NCBI GenBank assembly: GCA_963575745.1
Contig: CAUYUJ010020704.1
Location: 137,501-201,500, forward strand
DNA length: 64,000 bases
Source of the DNA: Prorocentrum cordatum
Taxonomy: Eukaryota; Sar; Dinophyceae; Prorocentrales; Prorocentraceae
Reading direction: 5' to 3'
Part shown: positions 34,560 through 43,776 of the stretch, one piece after another
How positions within the stretch are numbered: position 1 is the first letter of the stretch
Layout: each line of letters starts with the position of its first letter
Made by a program: the position numbers and the translations under genes
The notes under the pieces: generated by a model
Told to the model about the DNA's origin: nothing
Seen by the model: the letters and a program-made list of their open reading frames with translations, nothing else
The model's database searches: none

Positions 34560-35010
34560 CGCAGTTGCAGTCGTAATAGTAGTCGTAGTAGCAGTAGCCG
34601 GGATAGTCGTAGTAGTAGTAGTAGGTAGTAGTCGTCGAAGAAGAAGTAGTAGTAGTAGAGAGTAGGGGTGGTATTATTAGTGGTCGTAGTGGTACTGGTA
34701 GTAGTATGAGAAGTACTGGTAGTAGTAGTAGTCGTAGTAGTACTAGTCAGTAGTAGCGTAGTAAGTAGTAGTAGTAGTAGTAGTCGTAGTAGGAGTATAG
34801 TAGTATTAGTAGTAGTAGTAGTAGTTAAGTAGTCGTAGTAGTCGCAGTATGTCGTAGTAATAGCAGTGGTAGCAGTAGTAGTAGTCGTAGTCGCCGTAGT
34901 AGTAGTAGTAGTCGTAGTAATCGTAGTAGTTGTCGTCGGGTAGTCAGAGTAGTAGTCGGCGTCGTCGCCGTCGTCGTCTTCGTCGTCGTCGTAGTAGTAG
35001 TAGCAGTACT

Positions 35011-35045
<35 letters not shown>

Positions 35046-35242
35046 ACTACTACTACTACTACTAGCAGCAGTAGTAGCAGTAGTAGCAGTAATAACTGTA
35101 GTAGGAGTAGCAGTAGTAGTAGTAGTAGAAGCAGTAGTCGTAGTAGTAGTAGTAGTAGTAGTAGTAGTCGTAGCAACAGCAGTAGTAGTAGTAGTATAGT
35201 AGTAGTAGTAGCAGTAGTAGTGGTAGTAGTAGTAGTAGTCGC

Positions 35243-35282
<40 letters not shown>

Positions 35283-35395
35283 GTAGTAGTAGTAGTAGTA
35301 GTTAGCGCAGTTGCAGTAGTAATAGTAGTCGTAGTAGCAGTAGCAGGGACAGTCGTAGTAGTAGTAGTAGTAGTAGTAGTAGTCGTCGTCGAAGA

Positions 35396-35427
<32 letters not shown>

Positions 35428-35480
35428 GGGTGGTATTAGTAGTAGGAGTCGTAGTGGTAGTAGTAGCCGTAGTAGTAGCC

Positions 35481-35520
<40 letters not shown>

Positions 35521-35552
35521 GAGGAGTAATATTCATAGTAGGAGCAATAGTC

Positions 35553-35615
<63 letters not shown>

Positions 35616-35640
35616 ATTCTCGTGGTCGTAGTCGTAGTCG
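31790..35640. repeat. ~3.85-kb TAG/GTA trinucleotide array
   Basis: Almost the whole stretch is TAGTAG with scattered CGT, AGC and GGT substitutions. An exact duplication lies inside it: 32257-32470 recurs at 32510-32723. At 35008-35064 the array flips strand to ACTACT and back, so it can form a hairpin. All poly-Ser, poly-Val, poly-Thr, poly-Tyr and poly-Leu frames here (up to 826 codons on the minus strand) are artefacts of the repeat. Confidence 0.95.
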
Positions 35641-35649
35641 TCGTCGTTG

Positions 35650-35865
35650 TCGGAGGAGGAGGAGGAGCAGGAGGAGGAGGAGGCGGAGGAGGGGCAGGAG
35701 GGTCAGGAGGAGGAGGAGGAGGAGGAAGAAACGGAGGAGGGGGAGGAGGAGGAGGAGGAGGAGGAGCATGAGGAAACTGGGGAATTCCGATGGTGATGGT
35801 GATGAGAAGGGGGACGAGTAGGAGAAGGAGTAGGAGGATGAGGAGGATTAGGAGGAGGAGGACCA
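35650..35865. repeat. GGA purine tract
   Basis: GGA/GGAGGA repeats follow the TAG array directly, grading into ATGGTGATG words around 35790. Confidence 0.85.
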
Positions 35866-36138
35866 GTGTAAACCTCAGTGTCATCAGCGATGTTGGAATG
35901 AACCCTCTTTCCAAGCGGTTCATGACCACTGGGGGAACTGCCTCGTTGGAAGACAACCGTTCAAAGGCCTTGAAGCATGCCAAAACATTGTTCTCTGGAT
36001 TCCAACCCCACGGATGAACATGACGGTTGCGTCTTGACGATCTGGAATCGCGCCAGAACGCCATTCTTTGAACCCTTACAATCTCTGGTACGCTGATCAT
36101 GGGAGCCCGCGAAATTCTTGCAAATTAAGAAAATGGAT

Positions 36139-36480
36139 GCGCGCCAGCGCTAAGGCGAGAGCCACATTTTGGCAAGGGATCGCCTTCAATCCGTGAATCT
36201 CCTGCAACTTGTTTGAATTGCACGCGGCGGTCAGGCGAGAACCACATTTTGAAAACGGCCCGCCCTCAATCCGTGAAGCTGTTCCTTTTCTTTGGGGGGC
36301 AACATACAATACATAGAAAACGAGTGTGCGCGGCGCTAAAGGCGAGAGCCACGTTTTGAAAACGGACCGCCCCCAATCCGTGAATTTCTTGCTAATGTTT
36401 GAACATCATGTGCGCGGCGCTAAGGCGAGAGTCACATTTTGAAAACGGCCACTCTTCATGAGTGAAACTGCTGTCAAGTT
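36139..36480. repeat. Four diverged copies of a 60-100 bp unit
   Basis: Four copies, at about 36139, 36222, 36326 and 36411, share GCTAAGGCGAGAGCCACATT, TTGAAAACGGCC and CAATCCGTGAA. Spacing varies from 83 to 104 bases. No function is apparent. Confidence 0.7.
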
Positions 36481-36540
36481 TTGAGCTTCAGGGTCATAAG
36501 TGTTCAGGGAATCTCAGGCGAAGCGCCCAGTCCGAGCAGG

Positions 36541-36740
36541 AAGAGGAAGGACGAGGAGAACGAGGAGGAAGAGGAGGAGGAGGACGAGGATGGAAGAGGA
36601 GGAGGATAATGAGGAGGAGGAGGAGGAGGAAAAGGAGGAGCAGGAGGAGGAGGAGGAGGAGGAGGAGGAGGAGGAGGAGGAGGAGGGAGGAGGAGGAGGA
36701 GAAGGAGGAGGAGGAGGAAGGAGGAGTGGGGGACTGAGGA
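36541..36740. repeat. GAGGAG purine tract
   Basis: Dense GGA/GAG repeat, giving Glu/Gly-rich plus-strand frames and Pro/Ser/Leu-rich minus-strand frames. Confidence 0.9.
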
Positions 36741-36798
36741 GTTGGGTTCGGGGGGAATGGGAGGGAAGGGAACTACCCGTCCATAGTAGGTCCCTGGG

Positions 36799-37116
36799 AT
36801 GGCCCGGGGGGCTACACGAGGTCCGCTCCGTTGCCAGGGACTGCGCCGAACATTGGGCGCCCTGGCCCGGGTGGGGGCCGCCATGCCGCAGGCGCACGGC
36901 TTCTCCGACGTCAACCATCTCAAGCAGGCCTCCTGCTGGCGCACGCCGCGCTCGCACCGCCCGCTCCACGTGGCCGTCTCGCAAGGCGACGCCAGTGCGG
37001 GGCCGCGGCTGGATGGGCTCGGCGGTGCCGCATCTGCGGCGGCTGTCGAGGGGGAGGTGGGATCAGGGGGGGCGCGGAGGGGGAGGTTCACGTGGAGAGT
37101 GGAGCGGCGGTGGTGA
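36799..37116 (+). pseudogene. Ankyrin-like coding fragment
   Basis: In this frame the text SCWRTPRSHRPLHVAVSQGD contains PLHVAVSQGD, which fits the first helix of an ankyrin repeat (TPLHxAAxxGH). Nothing further down the frame completes a repeat. A second ankyrin-like segment lies at 39060-39165 on the same strand. They may be exons or remnants of one gene split by repeats, but I cannot show that. Confidence 0.3.
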
Positions 37117-37494
37117 CGATCTTGCCTTGTGCTCGCAAGGTGGCCCAATCACTTTGGTATGTGGTGTACACATGCGACGAGCACGGTACCAATCGGATCC
37201 GTTGATGGCCATTTGATATTCATTCTCTGTCCGAACACGCCACCGTACTACCACACGTAATATGCCTGCAGATGCTGTGCCTGCTCGCTGATGTTTCAAT
37301 TCGGGGTGCAGGTGCAGCCTCTTTTCCGCCGCCTCGTGGCGACCCACGGGGCCCCGTTAAGCACTGAACAGCAACAGCAAATGATGTAGTGTGCGGTCTG
37401 CAGGTTTCTTCGCGACAGTCTGCCAGCATGTCATGAACTCATTTGAGGGAGTTTCTGTGGAGCTTACGTCATCCTGACCCCTGGCGTGCGAGAA

Positions 37495-38280
37495 AGTCGC
37501 CCCCCAGCGCGCCCCCAGGGCCCACTTCTTCTGGGGATGCACTTGGCGCGCCGGGCGCGCCAGGCGTGTCCCAATGTGGCGCCCTCGCCCGAGACATCCT
37601 CGCAGATCCCCCCACGGGCCCCAGGCGCACCCCCTGGGACCATTTCCGGGAATGCACCGGGCACGCTGGGCGCGCCAGGCGTGCCCCAATCGGGCGCTCT
37701 CGCTCGAGACATCTTCGCAAAAATCGCTCCACGGGCCCCAGGCGCGCACCCAGGGACCATTTCGGAGGATGCGCAGTGCGCGCCGGGCGTGTCCCAATCG
37801 GGCGCCCTCGCTAGAGACATCCTCGCGAAAATCCGCCCACAGCGCGCCCCCAACCATTGCCGCGGATGCACTGGGCGCGCCAGGCGCGCCGGGCGTGTCC
37901 CAGTCCAGCGCCCTCGCTCGAGACATCCTCGCCAAAATCCTCTCACGGGCCCTCAGCGCGACCCCAGGGATTACCCTGACCTTCCAGGAGGGCTAAAAAA
38001 TAGCACGCGACTTAAAAACCTATCCCAGAGCTATTCTATGTCTTGGTTTTAGGCTGTTTCGTTTTGTTTTTTAGGTTTTTAGGCCTCCCGTGCTAAAAAA
38101 TAGCTCTCTGGAAGGTCAGGGTATTTCCAGGGATGTACCGGGCGCGCCAGTCGTGTCCCAATCCGGCGCCATCGCTCCAGGCATCCTCCCACCACAGGCC
38201 CCAGGCGCGCCGCCTGGGACCATTTGCGGGGATGCACCGGGCGCGCTGGGCGTGTCTCGATTCGGCGCGCCCTGCCATCT
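37495..38280. repeat. ~105-114 bp tandem repeat, 5-6 copies, with an H2 insertion
   Basis: Landmarks recur in each unit: CGTGTCCCAATCGGGCGC, CTCGCTCGAGACATCCTCGC, GGGCCCCAGGCGC, GGGACCATTTC and ATGCACCGGGCGCGC. The GAGACATCC words fall at about 37590, 37704, 37812 and 37916. The next unit is displaced by the 148-bp H2 element at 37974-38121. Part of the unit resembles the repeat at 56105-58175. Confidence 0.8.
37974..38121 (+). mobile_element. Hairpin element family H2, copy 3 (148 bp)
   Basis: The ends are CCCTGACCTTCCAG and CTGGAAGGTCAGGG, with ~34-bp imperfect inverted repeats reaching TAGCACG. It splits one unit of the 105-114 bp tandem repeat. Removing the element and one TA gives GGGATTATTTCC, the same length as GGGACCATTTCC in a neighbouring unit. 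The insertion boundaries and a 2-bp TA duplication are therefore set by comparison with unfilled paralogous units. Confidence 0.9.
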
Positions 38281-38289
38281 TCTCCGCCT

Positions 38290-38840
38290 TCTTTTCCGCA
38301 GTTGTCGTTCGCGTGCGTTTGATCCTCGTTGTCATCGACGTCGTGATCCTCGACGTCCTCTTCTCCACCCTCCTGGTCCTGACCGCCCTCATCCCACCCT
38401 TCTGATCTTCACCCTCCTGATCACCACCCTTTCGGCCCTCACCCTTCTGATCCGCTTCCCCGCGATCCTTATTTTCCTGATTCTTGCTCTCCTCACCTTC
38501 TGCCTTCTCCCTCCTGCCTCACGATCCTGATCCTCATCCTCTTCATGCTCACTCTCCATTATACTGATCCTCGCTCTCCTCGTGGTGCTCACTCTGCCGA
38601 TCCTCACTCTGCTGATCCGTCCCTTCCTGCTCCACACTCGCCCGCTCCTGACCCTGCTGATCTTTATTCTCTTCATCCTCGCTCTTCTGTCTCTCATTCT
38701 CCACGTGCTCACCTTCCTGCCCCACGCTCGCCTGATCCTCACCCGTGTGACCCTTACTCTCCTGCTCATCCCCCTCGCGAGCCTCGCCCTCCTGATCCTC
38801 ACCCTCCTCATCCTCACCCGACCACCGCTTCGGCCCACTC
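38290..38840. repeat. Degenerate pyrimidine minisatellite (TGATCCTCACCCTCC type)
   Basis: Degenerate ~15-bp words such as CTGATCCTCACCCTCC are repeated through the stretch, giving Leu/Ser/Pro-rich plus-strand frames and Arg/Glu-rich minus-strand frames. Confidence 0.75.
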
Positions 38841-39059
38841 ACCTCTCGTCCACAATCAAGGGAGGAATAACCACCCGGACCGGACAATTGGCGTTTATTA
38901 AACGGCCTTGGGCGTTTACCAAACAGCCTTGCCCTGTTCGATTCCTTCTTTGGGCGCGTTTACTGAAGGCCTCGCGTGTCGGGGTGGTTATTATCGGGGT
39001 TGGGGAGCTCTTCTCTCTTTCACGCCCCGAGGGCCCTCCGCACGGCCCTCGGCAGCGTC

Positions 39060-39165
39060 GCGGGTGCCCAGGCGACGCGCACATCGCCAGGCTGCTCATC
39101 CTCCACGGGGCCGACCCCGCGCTGCCCGACGCTGCAGGCGACGATCGGGCGGGACTGGCTCGGGG
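39060..39165 (+). pseudogene. Ankyrin-repeat fragment
   Basis: One reading frame gives GDAHIARLLILHGADPALPD AAG, a good match to the second half of the ankyrin consensus (GHxxIVxLLLxxGADPNxxDxxG). Only one repeat is visible and the flanking frame is not recognisable. Ankyrin proteins are abundant in dinoflagellates. This is likely an exon or a decayed piece, possibly related to 36799-37116. Confidence 0.45.
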
Positions 39166-39389
39166 TGGGAGCCATCGATCTGGAATCGGCGACACATCGC
39201 CGATAGATGGGGCGGTGGGCCCCCGATGGCGAATCCGCCCGATCCAGGGGCGATTGGGGGTCGATGCGTTCCCCCTGGAGCCCATGCCTCCCAGGGATCC
39301 TCGTCGCCTGGCCTTTGGACACATCTCGGCCCTCTGGCGGCCGTTGAAGGGCGATCGGGGCACCCCCAGAATGCTCTTGGCGAGGCGCA

Positions 39390-39537
39390 CCCTGACCTTC
39401 CAGGAGGGCTAAAAAATTGCACGCGACTTAAAAACCTATCCCAGAGCTATTCTATGTCTTGGTTTTAGGCTGTTTCGTTTTGTTTTTTAGGTTTTTAGGC
39501 CTCCCGTGCTAAAAAATAGCTCTCTGGAAGGTCAGGG
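39390..39537 (+). mobile_element. Hairpin element family H2, copy 4 (148 bp)
   Basis: Nearly identical to 37974-38121 and in the same orientation. CA flanks both ends, a possible 2-bp duplication. Confidence 0.88.
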
Positions 39538-39601
39538 CAGCTGCTGCAACGCATCCCGAGGCTGGGAGCCCGATGCGAACCCACGACAGCGCCCAGAAAA
39601 C

Positions 39602-39776
39602 CTACAGTCCACCTGCATGGCAAGGGTGGACAACCCCTTCCGGAGAGGGCGCCCTCGCGCCCTGTGCCCCCTCGGCCCCTCGCTGGCCACCCTCCTTGCC
39701 CGCGCCCCGCTCTGACATGGCCCTGCAGGGCCCTCGCGTCCTCATCGCGCCTCCCTGATACGGGCCGGCTGCACCG
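39602..39776 (+). mobile_element. Hairpin element family H6, copy (about 175 bp)
   Basis: It starts CTACAGTCCACCTGCATGG and contains ACATGGCCCTGCAGGGCCC and TCGCGTCCTCATCGCGC, matching 41462-41637 along its length. The terminal inverted repeat is weaker here. Confidence 0.6.
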
Positions 39777-39819
39777 GCGCCACGGGCGCCACGGGCGCCT
39801 GCTCCTCCTCCTCCCTCGT

Positions 39820-39910
39820 TCTGCTCCTCCTCCTCCTCCTCCTCCTCCTCCTCCTCCTCCTCCTCCTCCTCCTCCTCCTCCGCCTCCTCCTCCTCCTCCT
39901 CCTCCTCGTC
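39820..39910. repeat. CTC trinucleotide array
   Basis: A nearly uninterrupted CTCCTC run. Confidence 0.95.
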
Positions 39911-40082
39911 CCCACGAGGTGAGCTCCCCGGCGCCGCAGGCGCCCTGCGCGGCAGGGCGGCGGGCGGCCGGCCCGGCTGCGAGGAGGCGCGGCGGGTGGT
40001 GGCCGAGGCCGCGGCGCGCGCCCGGCCGGCCCAGCGGTCGGGGCGCCCGGGAGGCCCGGCGGCAGGAGCGCCGGCGGAGTCG

Positions 40083-40147
40083 TGTCGTTTCGTTGTTTAG
40101 GTTTTTACGCCTCCCGTGTTAAAAAATAGCTCTCTGGAAGGTCAGGG
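40083..40147 (+). mobile_element. Hairpin element family H2, truncated copy
   Basis: This matches only the right half of the family (GTTTAGGTTTTTACGCCTCC to CTCTGGAAGGTCAGGG). The left half is missing. Confidence 0.75.
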
Positions 40148-40183
40148 GAGATGGGGTGGGAGTGGATGGGTCGGGTATGGCCA

Positions 40184-40391
40184 GGACCCCGGAAAAGGGG
40201 ACCCGGTTAGTGGTAGGGCCCCGGAGCCTTGAATCGGCCAGAATCACTATTAAACCAGTTCTGCCGCAGCTGGTGTCTTTTCGGATGACGGTAGTTCCGG
40301 TGAGTGGGAATGGGACGGGGGGGCGCCCCCGGTACAGATCACTAAACCAGGTTCCACTAAACCCAGTTCTACCAACGCCCGAATGGGGTCC
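40184..40391 (+). mobile_element. Possible diverged relative of hairpin family H3
   Basis: GGACCCC and GGGGTCC form the outer ends. The inner words GGTTAGTGG and CACTAAACCAGGTTCCACTA resemble the H3 inner arms (GATTAGTGA; CACTAAACCACGTTTTACTA). This is weaker than the other hairpin calls. Confidence 0.4.
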
Positions 40392-40426
40392 TTAAGGATC
40401 GCGCCGCATCGCCGATGTCGACTAGA

Positions 40427-40592
40427 CGTAAGAGTGACCTTTCGCCGGAGTGACCTTTGGTGCGGGCACGGATGGGCCCCCAGAGGGCCGAACGCGAAGC
40501 GGTAGCAGCGGCCAGCGCGCCTGGATTTGGCCTCCCGCGGCCCCCCAAAAGCCGCGCAGCAAAGGTCGCTCTTACCCAGGGTCACTCTTACG
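40427..40592 (+). mobile_element. Hairpin element family H4 (166 bp)
   Basis: The two ends form a ~38-bp imperfect inverted repeat: CGTAAGAGTGACCTTTCGCC at the left against the reverse of GGGTCACTCTTACG at the right, with the words AGTGACCTTTGGTGCG and CAGCAAAGGTCGCTC pairing further in. Single copy in this window. Confidence 0.8.
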
Positions 40593-40604
40593 TGCAGCCG
40601 ACGA

Positions 40605-40760
40605 TGCCTCGCCGATGCATCGCCGATGCGTCTCGATGTGGCGCCCGATTTGCCTCACGTCGACGTCGCCGAGGCATCGCCGACGTCGACGATACATCGC
40701 CAGTGCATCACCGATGCGTCGCCGATGCATCGCCGATGTGCATCGTCGATGCGGGGCGAT
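40605..40760. repeat. CATCGCCGATG minisatellite
   Basis: Degenerate 12-bp words of the type GCATCGCCGATG are repeated, with a few GACGTCGCCGAGG variants. Confidence 0.8.
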
Positions 40761-40872
40761 CCCTCGACCCCAGCTACTCCGATCCCATCTGGGAGGCCTC
40801 TACGGAGGGGGCGGGGCCGCGCGCGCCGCGGCCAGGCCTCTGCTCGAGAAACATCGCCATACACATAAACTG

Positions 40873-41004
40873 TTGGCGCTTCGTGCGGATTCCTTGGCTC
40901 CGCGCTGGGCCCCTCGGCGGCGCCTCCGGCGCCGCGCCTGGCGCGCTCCGCGCGCTGGGGAGAAGGGTCCAGCGCAGAGCCACGAAGTCTGCGCGGAGCG
41001 CCAA
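40873..41004 (+). mobile_element. Hairpin element family H5, copy 2 (132 bp)
   Basis: The arms TTGGCGCTTCGTGCGGATTC and the reverse complement of CTGCGCGGAGCGCCAA pair over about 40 bp. The core GGCGCGCTCCGCGCGC and CGGCGCCTCCGGCGCCGC matches the core of 9505-9669. Confidence 0.7.
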
Positions 41005-41099
41005 AAGGTGATGCTTGTTCCGTTTTTCTCGCAATTGACTCACTCACGACGCTCTCTCTCCAGACTTCCTTAAGATGAATGTGCGAGTGACTGCGTGAT

Positions 41100-41330
41100 T
41101 GTGTGAGTGTGTGCGGTTATGGTCATGGTGACGGTGATGGTGGCGATGATGACGCTGTGTGTGCGTGTGTGTGTGTGTGTGAGTGGGTGGGTGGGTGAGT
41201 GTGTGTGGCGGTGATGATGATGTTGATGATGATGTTGATGATGATGTTGATGTTGATGTGGATGTTGATGAGGATCATGACAATGACGATGACGGTGACG
41301 GTGATGATGGCAATGGTAAGGATAACGTGG
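41100..41330. repeat. GTGT and GATGAT microsatellites
   Basis: A GT run (about 41157-41182) is followed by GATGATGTT repeats to about 41290. Confidence 0.85.
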
Positions 41331-41461
41331 GCGTATGAGTTAGAGGGGAGGGAGGGGTGTCCAAAGAAAACATGCCCCCCCCCCCACGTAGTGCGGGGAA
41401 GACCAATGCAATGGGAAGGAATGGGAATGATGGTGCGATGTCATACGTGACACGATCGCAC

Positions 41462-41637
41462 CTACAGTCAACCCGCATAGTAAGGATGAGCAACTTTCCA
41501 AGGTTACCCTTGCGTCCTTTCCCTTCGGCCCATTCTTAGCCGCTTTCGCTGGTCGCGCCCCGCTCGCAAAGTGTCGACATGGCCTGCCGAGGCCCTCGCA
41601 TCCTTATCGTGCGTCCTTCTTGGACGAGTTGACTGTC
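41462..41637 (+). mobile_element. Hairpin element family H6, best copy (about 176 bp)
   Basis: The left end CTACAGTCAACCCGCATAG and the right end (reverse of GGACGAGTTGACTGTCG) are inverted repeats centred on ACAGTCAAC. Both ends carry TAAGGATG inward. Related copies are at 39602-39776 and 14535-14634. Confidence 0.65.
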
Positions 41638-41639
41638 GT

Positions 41640-42309
41640 TTGCCTCCTGCCCTCCCTCCGTCTCCCGCGTTCCTCCCTCCCTCCCTCCCTTCTTCCCTCC
41701 CTCTCCCCCTGATCCTCACTCCCTGCTCCACCCCCCCCCGCCTCCCTTCCCTCCTCCTCCCTCCTCCTTCCTGCTCCCTGCTCACCGCTTCCTGTCCGCT
41801 CCCTGCTTCCTGCTCCACGCTCGCGTCTTCCTCTTCCCCCCTCCTCTCTCCTCCCTCCTTCTCCTGTTTCTCCAGTGGGCGAGGCCAAACGTTAGTCTGC
41901 TGTTTATGTTCGCTCTCATCCCAGCCCTTGTTTGCAGATGGGGAACGGGGCTCCACCGTGCAGGGTGGTGAGGAGAGGAGGGGCGCGGGCGTGATGGGGG
42001 GGGGGAGCACGGAGGAGGGCGGAGAGAAGAGGCAGGAATGAAGAGACTTTATTGAACTGGAGGCAGGAGGAGGGACGGAGCAGGAGCAGGCGGAGGAGGA
42101 GTGTTGTTCTCCATTTTGATGCCTCCACTTTTCTCGACATCTCTGTGCTTGGGCGGCTCGGCATTGCTGTCCCTTCTCGCACCTCTCTCACCGTCCCCGC
42201 TGGTCCCCGCTCAACGGACTAAAGGTCGGTCCGATCCCGCCAGCGAGGGTCGCCGAGGTGCTCCCCACGATGCGGTGGGCCTTAGCGCGGCTTGGATAAG
42301 GAACGTGTC
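41640..42309. other. Pyrimidine-rich tract and spacer, no gene
   Basis: CCCT/CCTCC tracts fill about 41640-41870. The rest has no recognisable frame. A short GGAGGAG stretch lies at 42058-42105. Confidence 0.5.
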
Positions 42310-42372
42310 CGCCTGCGGCCACGTGCGAGGAGGAGGAGGAGGAGGAGGAGGAGGAGGAGGAGGAGGAGGAGG
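42310..42372. repeat. GGA trinucleotide array
   Basis: A nearly pure GAGGAG run ends directly at a relict spliced leader. Confidence 0.9.
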
Positions 42373-42394
42373 TCCGTAGCCCGTTTGGCTCAAG
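42373..42394 (+). other. Relict dinoflagellate spliced leader (20/22)
   Basis: The sequence starts TCCGTAGCC and ends TTTGGCTCAAG, matching the 22-nt dinoflagellate leader at all but two adjacent positions. It lies 88 bases before the ATG of the zinc-finger/coiled-coil frame in the same orientation, as expected for the 5' end of a retroposed trans-spliced mRNA. Confidence 0.85.
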
Positions 42395-42481
42395 GCCGGA
42401 AGCTTGGTTTTACCAGTCATCTCACCCGCACGTGCCCATTCTCTGTATATTATTACGTTCCTTCTGTACACAGTGCAGCGC

Positions 42482-43776
42482 ATGTCGAAGTGGCAGTGCA
42501 AGTGCGGCGCTGCCAACGCCGCGGGCCATGCCTATTGTCACAAGTGTGAAAGTTACTGGGAGCTCTGCTGGAAGAGGCCGCAAAACCAGGGCGCGCGCAG
42601 AGATGCTGGCTCTCCGCGCAGCGAGCGGTCTGCTTTCAGACGTCGTGATCCTCCTTCGGCACGGGCCCCATGGGCCAAGGGCTGGGGCGAGTTCAGCAGG
42701 AAGGCGGATATCCCCTACGTCCGCGTGGCCACCCCGGCAGAGGCGGCGACCGATGTCAATTTCGAGACGCTCCAGGCCGACGCCTCTGAACAGGGGCGCA
42801 ATACATTTTTCAAAGAGACGCAAGACAAGTCGAACCTTCCCGTCCAGCAGTGCAACTTGCAGTTCCGGCTCGGCCAGGTCCAACCCGAGACGCGCCAGGC
42901 CATTGCCTCTGTTCGCTGCATGATCATAGCCCGCAAGCCGCTCCAGACGCAGCTGGGCTCAGTCGAGAATTCAATCGCCAAGATGACGAGTCGGGTTACG
43001 AACGTGGAGAAGACGGCCCAGGCCACAAGGAACATGCTCGAGCAGCAGGAACAGCACCTGGGGAACCTCAACGATCAGCTTGCAGCCCTCCGCCAGACCA
43101 AACAGGCGCTCAATGACAAGGCAGAGGAAGACAATGTGGCACGCGAGGACCCCTACGGCGACGCCAACATGCACTACCAGGGTTCCTGGGGGCGGCCGCT
43201 GGCCCCGCCGCCGCCGCTTCCTGCGCCGCGGGCACCTGCGCCTATGTCTCCAGAGGCGGTTCAGGCTCCAATCGAGTCCACGATCGCAGCGGTGGCCCCA
43301 ATCCTGCAGCATATCCAACTCTTCATGTCGCAGCTAACGGCGCAGCAGGCCGGGGCTCTTGCCCATGCAGCCCCCCCCGCGACTTTACCGCAAGGGTGGT
43401 CGCTCCGGCAGCCGCGGCGGCGCCCGCGGCGGCAGCGGCGCCGGCTGGCCGTGCGCAGGGAGGCCTTCCACCGGGAGGCCCTCCACCGGCCGCAGCGCCC
43501 AGCGCCGCGATAGCGCCCCCGATGAGAGCGCCGCCAGGGCCATCCGCAGGCGGGGGCGAAGACTTGTATGTGGGGTCAGATGAAGAACGCGATGGGCATT
43601 CTTTTTTCAGCGAGCGGGAGGGCGCGCGCAGCCGCGAACGCGCGCCCTCTTTCGGTCGCCCGACCCCTGCCGACGCCCGCGGGCGCAGCAGACCGCCATC
43701 GGGGGCGGCCAGGCGGGCAGCGCCAGTGGGGGGGCGCCCACGGTGCGCGGCGGCCACGCCGACAGACCCCGCGTGA
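42482..43776 (+). pseudogene. RanBP2-type zinc finger and coiled-coil protein, retrocopy with a frameshift
   Basis: The start at 42482 places a zinc finger at the very N-terminus: WQCKCGAANAAGHAYCHKC (residues 4-22) fits the RanBP2 pattern W-x-C..C-x3-N-x6-C-x2-C, one residue shorter between the first two Cys. Residues about 160-225 form a coiled coil (VENSIAKMTSRVTNVEKTAQ and LEQQEQHLGNLNDQLAALRQ), followed by a Pro-rich linker and a helix (ILQHIQLFMSQLTAQQAGAL). The frame stops at 43513, but protein-like sequence continues in another frame to 43776 (GGGEDLYVGSDEERDGHSFF). The switch falls near a run of eight C at 43371-43378, so it is either a one-base indel or a sequencing error. RanBP2-type fingers bind RNA or proteins. 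The role is unknown; a LINE ORF1-like protein is one possibility. It is probably intronless because of the upstream spliced-leader relict. Confidence 0.6.

Noticed and set aside
33620-36100. 826-codon minus-strand frame of Thr/Leu
   Set aside because: It is a translation of the TAG/CTA trinucleotide array and the GGA tract. It has no domain and no codon signal.
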